64,000 nt of DNA from UBA2862 sp045658005 (GTDB lineage Bacteria; Bacillota; Clostridia; Christensenellales; Aristaeellaceae), in NCBI GenBank assembly GCA_045658005.1, contig JAZOUD010000081.1, positions 1 to 64,000 on the forward strand, read 5' to 3'. The notes beneath the pieces are model-generated. The model saw only the letters and a program-made list of their open reading frames with translations, made no database searches and was not told the origin of the DNA. This document shows positions 60,420 through 64,000 of the stretch, piece by piece (position 1 is the stretch's first letter; every line of letters begins with the position of its first letter). The translations under genes and the position numbers were made by a program.

Positions 60420-61157
60420 TTAGGCTTTCACACCCCTATAGCTTTTTCGAATCTTCTCATAGCTTTCAAGATTGCCGATATCATAGCGGCTTCCGGGCAT
60501 TGGCCAGGCCTTCATCGCCGTCTGCCTGGAGAGCCACGCCGCGAAGCTCCCCGGCGCGTCATAGCCGCAGCCCGCCGCCAGGGCTTCCGGAATCCTTCGG
60601 AGATCCTGCGCCTTATAGAAATAAAAGGGCGGTACCGCGAGGTTGCTCCTGGGTTCTTTGGGCTTCTCCTCGTAGGAGGTGATCCTGTTCTCCCCGTCCA
60701 CCGAGATGATGGCCGTGCGCTGCTGCTTCGCCAGGTCGTTCTCCTCGTAGCACATGATGCAGGAGCAATCGTTTTCAATGCCAAAGCGGATAAACGGCAC
60801 CAGGCTGAAGTCCAGCACATTGTCGCCCGCGATGACCAGCATGTCGTCGCGTATGTTCTGCGCTTCAACGGCGAACTGGATGTCCTTCACCGCGCCCAGC
60901 CGGGTTTCGTTGGTGGACGTGCCGTCGTCCACGACGGTGATGGGCTTATCACTCGTCCGGGCCCATTCCCGAAAGCAGTCGGCGAACTTGTGATTGCTGA
61001 TGACCACATACTCGTCCACCAGGGTGGAGGTGTGGATGTCGTCGATGAGCCAGTCCAGTATGGCCTTCCGGCCCACCTTCAAAAGCGGCTTGGGGAAATT
61101 CTCCGTCAGGGGATACAGGCGGGTCGCGTAGCCCGCGGCCAGTATGATCGTCTTCAT
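60420..61157 (-). CDS. sugar-1-phosphate nucleotidyltransferase
   Basis: A 245-aa enzyme of the NTP-transferase family. MKTIILAAGYATRLYPLTEN (residues 1-20) is the nucleotide-binding signature (GxxxRL plus the PKPLLKVG pyrophosphorylase Lys). VIAGDNVLDF supplies the metal-binding Asp, and YEEKPKEP is the sugar-binding loop. Such enzymes form NDP-sugars from NTP and a sugar 1-phosphate. Its start overlaps the stop of the kinase gene by 4 bp, suggesting it activates the sugar phosphate made by that kinase. The nucleotide and the sugar cannot be fixed from sequence. Confidence 0.88.
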   Translation of the reverse strand: MKTIILAAGYATRLYPLTENFPKPLLKVGRKAILDWLIDDIHTSTLVDEYVVISNHKFADCFREWARTSDKPITVVDDGTSTNETRLGAVKDIQFAVEAQNIRDDMLVIAGDNVLDFSLVPFIRFGIENDCSCIMCYEENDLAKQQRTAIISVDGENRITSYEEKPKEPRSNLAVPPFYFYKAQDLRRIPEALAAGCGYDAPGSFAAWLSRQTAMKAWPMPGSRYDIGNLESYEKIRKSYRGVKA

Positions 61158-62326
61158 AGCTTCACCCCGTCCGCGCTGTCGCAGAGATGGAAGCTGTACT
61201 TCCCCTCCAGGTGGGGGTACGCCTTCAGGTATTTTTCCGTCACGGTCCGCTCGACGTCCTCCGCCTTGTCCGGATCAATCAGCGCCATGCAGCAGCCCTT
61301 GAAGCCCGCCCCGGAGAAGCGCCCGCCGTAGATGCCGTCGGTGGCGGTCATGATGTCGTACATCGTGATCAGCTCCGGGCAGCCGCACTCGTAGTTCTCC
61401 ACGCTGCTCCTGCCGCTCTCGAAGATCAGCCGGCCATAGGCGTCCAGGTCGCCCCTGCGCCAGGCCTCCGCGCCGGCCTCGGCCCGGGCGATCTCGGTGA
61501 AATAGTGGGTCGCCCGCTTGCGGAAGCTGCCCGGCAGGCGATCCTTGTAGGTCTCGAACACCTCCACCGGAACGTCCCTCAGCCGGGTATCCACAAACTT
61601 GCCGTATTCCATGCCGGCCCAGGCGAGCAGGCTATAGGCCGCCGCCTTGCACTCGTCCTGGCGCAGATTGTAGGCGCTGGTGGCCAGCGAGCGCTCCAGG
61701 CCGCTGAAGAGCACGGCGATCCGGAAGGGCTTCATGGCGGGATTCATCGGGATCAGCTCATAGCTGTCGTCCCGGCAATCCATGTACAGCAGCTGATCCT
61801 TCCGGCACAGCACCTCGCAGCTCTGGTCCAGCTTGCCGCAGTTGACGCCCACATAGCGATTCTCGGCGGCCTTGGCCATCATGATGGTCTCCCAATCCCC
61901 CAGCGCGATGCCGTTGACCCGTGCCAGCGCAGACAGGAAGGCGATGATGACTGCCGCCGAGGAGCTCAGACCGCCCACGGGCAGCGTGCCTTCGATCACC
62001 GCAGACAGGCCTACGCGCAGCGGATACTTCTCCGCCAGCATCTCCGCCGCCCCGCGCATGTGGTCCGCCCAGTCCCCCACCTTCTGCTCGGGAATGCCGT
62101 TGACATGGAACTGCGCCCGCTTCGGGAAATTCAGGCTCTTCAGCTCCACCACGCCGTTGCGCTTGGGCGAAAAGGCGATGTGGACGCCTTTGTCCAGGGC
62201 CAGCCCGTTGATCTTGCCGTACTGGTGGTCGATGTGGGCCCCCAGCGGGGATATGCGATAGGGGCAAAAGGCGATGCCGTCCGGATCGCGGTTGTATATC
62301 TCGTGGAAAACTTCTTCACAGCGCAT
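61154..62326 (-). CDS. GHMP kinase, galactokinase-like
   Basis: A 390-aa sugar kinase. The three GHMP motifs are seen: a divergent galactokinase signature PYRISPLGAHIDHQYGKING (about residues 22-41), the ATP-binding loop GTLPVGGLSSSAAV (about 115), and GRFSGAGFKGCCMALI (about 343). The catalytic Asp lies in VGVNCGKLDQS. In true galactokinases the first motif is GRVNLIGEHTDY; the change to SPLGAHIDHQ suggests a related sugar such as a uronic acid or another aldose. ATG at 62326 follows GGAGGG, which overlaps the stop of the dehydrogenase gene. It is the middle gene of a tight three-gene operon. Confidence 0.85.
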   Translation of the reverse strand: MRCEEVFHEIYNRDPDGIAFCPYRISPLGAHIDHQYGKINGLALDKGVHIAFSPKRNGVVELKSLNFPKRAQFHVNGIPEQKVGDWADHMRGAAEMLAEKYPLRVGLSAVIEGTLPVGGLSSSAAVIIAFLSALARVNGIALGDWETIMMAKAAENRYVGVNCGKLDQSCEVLCRKDQLLYMDCRDDSYELIPMNPAMKPFRIAVLFSGLERSLATSAYNLRQDECKAAAYSLLAWAGMEYGKFVDTRLRDVPVEVFETYKDRLPGSFRKRATHYFTEIARAEAGAEAWRRGDLDAYGRLIFESGRSSVENYECGCPELITMYDIMTATDGIYGGRFSGAGFKGCCMALIDPDKAEDVERTVTEKYLKAYPHLEGKYSFHLCDSADGVKL

Positions 62327-62329
62327 GTA

Positions 62330-63823
62330 TTAATCCCTCCTGAACAGGTCGCGGGTGTAGACCTTCTCCTTCACGTCGTCCAGCGTCGCGTCGTAGCGGT
62401 TGGCGACGATGCAGCCGCACATCCGCTTGAATTTCTCGATGTCGTTGACCACCAGGGAGCCAAAGAAGGTGCTGCCGTCCTCCAGGGTCGGCTCGTAGAT
62501 CACCACGGTGGCGCCCTTGGCCTTGATCCGCTTCATGACGCCCTGTATCGAGGACTGGCGGAAGTTGTCTGAATTCGACTTCATGGTCAGCCGGTACACC
62601 CCGACCACGAGCGCTTTCTGGTAGTGCTCCCGCGCCGCCGACCAGGATTCGCTGTTGCCGTAGGCCCCGGCGATCTCCAGCACCCGGTCGGCAATGAAAT
62701 TCTTGCGGGTCCGGTTGGATTCGACGATGGCCTGGATCAGATTCTCCGGCACATCCCGGTAGTTGGCCAGCAGCTGCTTCGTGTCCTTCGGCAGACAATA
62801 GCCGCCATAGCCGAAGGAGGGATTGTTGTAATAGTCCCCCACCCGGGGATCGAGACACACGCCTTTGATGATCGGCGCGGTCTGCAGCCCCTTAACCTCG
62901 GCATAGGTGTCCAGCTCGTTGAAGAAGCTGACGCGCAGCGCCAGATAGGTATTCACGAACAGCTTTGTGGCCTCCGCCTCCGTGGTCTGCATGAACAGCG
63001 TCGGTATGTCGGTCTTTATGGCGCTCTGCTGCAGCAGCGCCGCGAACCGCTCCGCCGCGGGCCTGTTTGCGTCGTCCGAACCCACGATGATCCGGTTGGG
63101 ATACAGGTTGTCGTAGAGCGCCTTGGACTCCCGCAAAAATTCCGGGCTGAAGATGATGTTGTCCATGCCCAGCTTTTCGCGAACCGCCGCGGTATAGCCC
63201 ACGGGAATCGTCGACTTGATCACGACGGTGGGCTTGTTATCACGGACGGACGTCGCGTCCCTGACAAGCGTCAGAACGGCTTCCACCGCAGAGCAATCGA
63301 AGAAGTTGGTCTTCGGATCGTAGTTGGTGGGGGCGGCCACGATGACGAAGTCCGCGTCGGCATAGGCCGCCGCCCCGTCCGTGGTGGCGGTGAGGCTCAA
63401 CTCCCTGGCCTCATGCTCCGCCAGGTAACACTCGATGTACTCGTCACGGATCGGGCTTTCCCAGGCGTTGATCCTTTCGACCTTCTCCGGCACGATGTCC
63501 ACGGCGGTCACGTCGTTGTGCTGGGAGAGCAGCACCGCCAGGGACAGGCCCACGTAGCCCGTCCCCGCCACGGCGATCCGCTGGCGTTCCACCGCCACAG
63601 CCGGGGCCGTTTCGTCCACGATAACATCCGACGGGGCAAAGCCCAGCGCCTCGGACAGCGCGAGCAGCTGGTCCACGGAAGGGCTGTAATCCTGCGCTTC
63701 GAGCCGTGACAATATGGAGCGGTTGATGTCCGTCATCCGGGAAAGCGCCACCTGGGACAGCTTCAGTGCCTTTCTGCGACTGATCACCGTCTCCGCAAGG
63801 CGTTTGAGTGACAGGCGTTTCAT
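62330..63823 (-). CDS. nucleotide sugar 6-dehydrogenase with N-terminal HTH (XRE-type) domain
   Basis: A 497-aa fusion. Residues about 5-70 form a helix-turn-helix of the XRE/Cro type (RRKALKLSQVALSRMTDINR then SILSRLEAQDYSPSVDQLL). From about residue 82 it is a UDP-glucose/UDP-ManNAc dehydrogenase: NAD site VAGTGYVGLSLAVLLSQ, VIKSTIPVGYT, the FSPEFLRESKALYDNLYPNR substrate segment, and the catalytic Cys in GYGGYCLPKDTKQLL. It oxidises a UDP-sugar to the uronic acid. ATG at 63823 follows AGGAGG by 6 nt; the ATG two codons earlier is too close. The DNA-binding domain suggests self-regulation linked to NAD or UDP-sugar state, but this is inference. Confidence 0.88.
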   Translation of the reverse strand: MKRLSLKRLAETVISRRKALKLSQVALSRMTDINRSILSRLEAQDYSPSVDQLLALSEALGFAPSDVIVDETAPAVAVERQRIAVAGTGYVGLSLAVLLSQHNDVTAVDIVPEKVERINAWESPIRDEYIECYLAEHEARELSLTATTDGAAAYADADFVIVAAPTNYDPKTNFFDCSAVEAVLTLVRDATSVRDNKPTVVIKSTIPVGYTAAVREKLGMDNIIFSPEFLRESKALYDNLYPNRIIVGSDDANRPAAERFAALLQQSAIKTDIPTLFMQTTEAEATKLFVNTYLALRVSFFNELDTYAEVKGLQTAPIIKGVCLDPRVGDYYNNPSFGYGGYCLPKDTKQLLANYRDVPENLIQAIVESNRTRKNFIADRVLEIAGAYGNSESWSAAREHYQKALVVGVYRLTMKSNSDNFRQSSIQGVMKRIKAKGATVVIYEPTLEDGSTFFGSLVVNDIEKFKRMCGCIVANRYDATLDDVKEKVYTRDLFRRD

Positions 63824-63848
63824 GATCATCCTCCTGAATAATAGTTGC

Positions 63849-63868
63849 TGACAGCGTCAAATCTGTCA
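63849..63868. promoter_or_regulatory. candidate operator in the leader of the HTH-dehydrogenase gene
   Basis: TGACAG, 8 bp, CTGTCA form an inverted repeat between the -10 and the start codon. It overlaps GTCAAA half-sites at 63856-63861 and 63866-63871. Its location would let a bound repressor block transcription. Confidence 0.4.
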
Positions 63869-63883
63869 AATCATAACGCCTCT

Positions 63884-63912
63884 ATATTATCAGCAAGCCG
63901 CGTTGAAAGCAA
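63884..63912 (-). promoter_or_regulatory. promoter of the dehydrogenase-kinase-nucleotidyltransferase operon
   Basis: On the minus strand TTGCTT (63907-63912), 17 bp, TAATAT (63884-63889), about 60 bp before the start codon. Confidence 0.6.
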
Positions 63913-63959
63913 GGGCAAAGGCTTTCTCATCCGCGTTAAATTTGATACGAAGGGTATTT

Positions 63960-63998
63960 TTTTGCACGTTTGACGCTAATAGTGTCAAACGTGCAAAA
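63960..63998. promoter_or_regulatory. perfect 15-bp inverted repeat upstream of the promoter
   Basis: TTTTGCACGTTTGAC and its exact complement flank a 9-nt centre. On both strands the T-run precedes and the A-run follows the stem, the reverse of a rho-independent terminator, so a protein-binding site is more likely. It shares GTCAAA half-sites with the repeat at 63849-63868. Confidence 0.45.
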
Positions 63999-64000
63999 TC

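Overview
The window reads as chromosomal DNA of a GC-rich, spore-forming member of the Bacillota, most likely class Clostridia. The evidence is an adjacent pair of dipicolinate synthase genes (dpaA, dpaB), strong AGGAGG-type ribosome binding sites, sigma-A-like promoters with 17-bp spacers, and Clostridia-type families (DUF975, DUF624/YesL, a U32 peptidase, Cna-B/SpaA adhesin domains). Only about 37 nt of 16S rRNA are present, so no finer placement is possible from this sequence.

Layout. 1-304 (minus): the 5' end of a 16S rRNA gene with its leader and a near-consensus promoter. 355-1739 (minus): dpaA-dpaB. 1840-9354 (minus): a 2,504-aa cyclic beta-1,2-glucan synthase-like enzyme. 9471-12600 (minus): housekeeping genes (coiled-coil protein, rsmD, membrane protein, alr). 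12815-14958 (plus): a YesL-like membrane protein and a U32 peptidase, divergent from alr. 15095-18189 (plus): two Wzz-like membrane coiled-coil proteins. 18510-25040 (minus): an ATPase-like protein, a DUF975/CmpB membrane protein, a membrane metallophosphoesterase and a secreted M4 metalloprotease. 25479-28070 (plus): a receiver-GGDEF-EAL protein with two further C-terminal repeats. 28121-28299: the remnant of an Rpn-family nuclease gene. 28302-29084 (minus): a small secreted protein with three repeats.

29150-58557 (minus) is the most striking part. A 24.9-kb gene for an 8,294-aa secreted repeat protein is followed at once by four genes with type IV pilin-like N-termini. The giant carries a Glu/Pro stalk, 94-aa tandem repeats, Cna-B/SpaA-like domains, MBG-type domains and six large beta-helix cassettes, but no LPXTG anchor. 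One of the four pilin-like proteins lacks the usual Glu5, as in GspK-type tip pseudopilins. Another is an 883-aa pilin with GLUG repeats. The pilin-like genes are visibly more AT-rich than their surroundings. No assembly ATPase, platform protein, prepilin peptidase or sortase is in the window. I infer, without proof, that giant and pilins form one surface-display or adhesion system.

58919-63823 (minus): surface-polysaccharide genes in two transcription units. One encodes a nucleotide sugar dehydrogenase with an N-terminal HTH domain, a GHMP/galactokinase-like kinase and a sugar nucleotidyltransferase. The other encodes a membrane CapD-type protein without its catalytic SDR domain and a PglD/NeuD-like acyltransferase. 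Two palindromes with GTCAAA half-sites flank the promoter of the HTH-dehydrogenase gene. Overall, the window is dominated by envelope functions: glucan and polysaccharide synthesis, chain-length-like proteins, secreted protease, c-di-GMP turnover, and giant adhesin with pilins.
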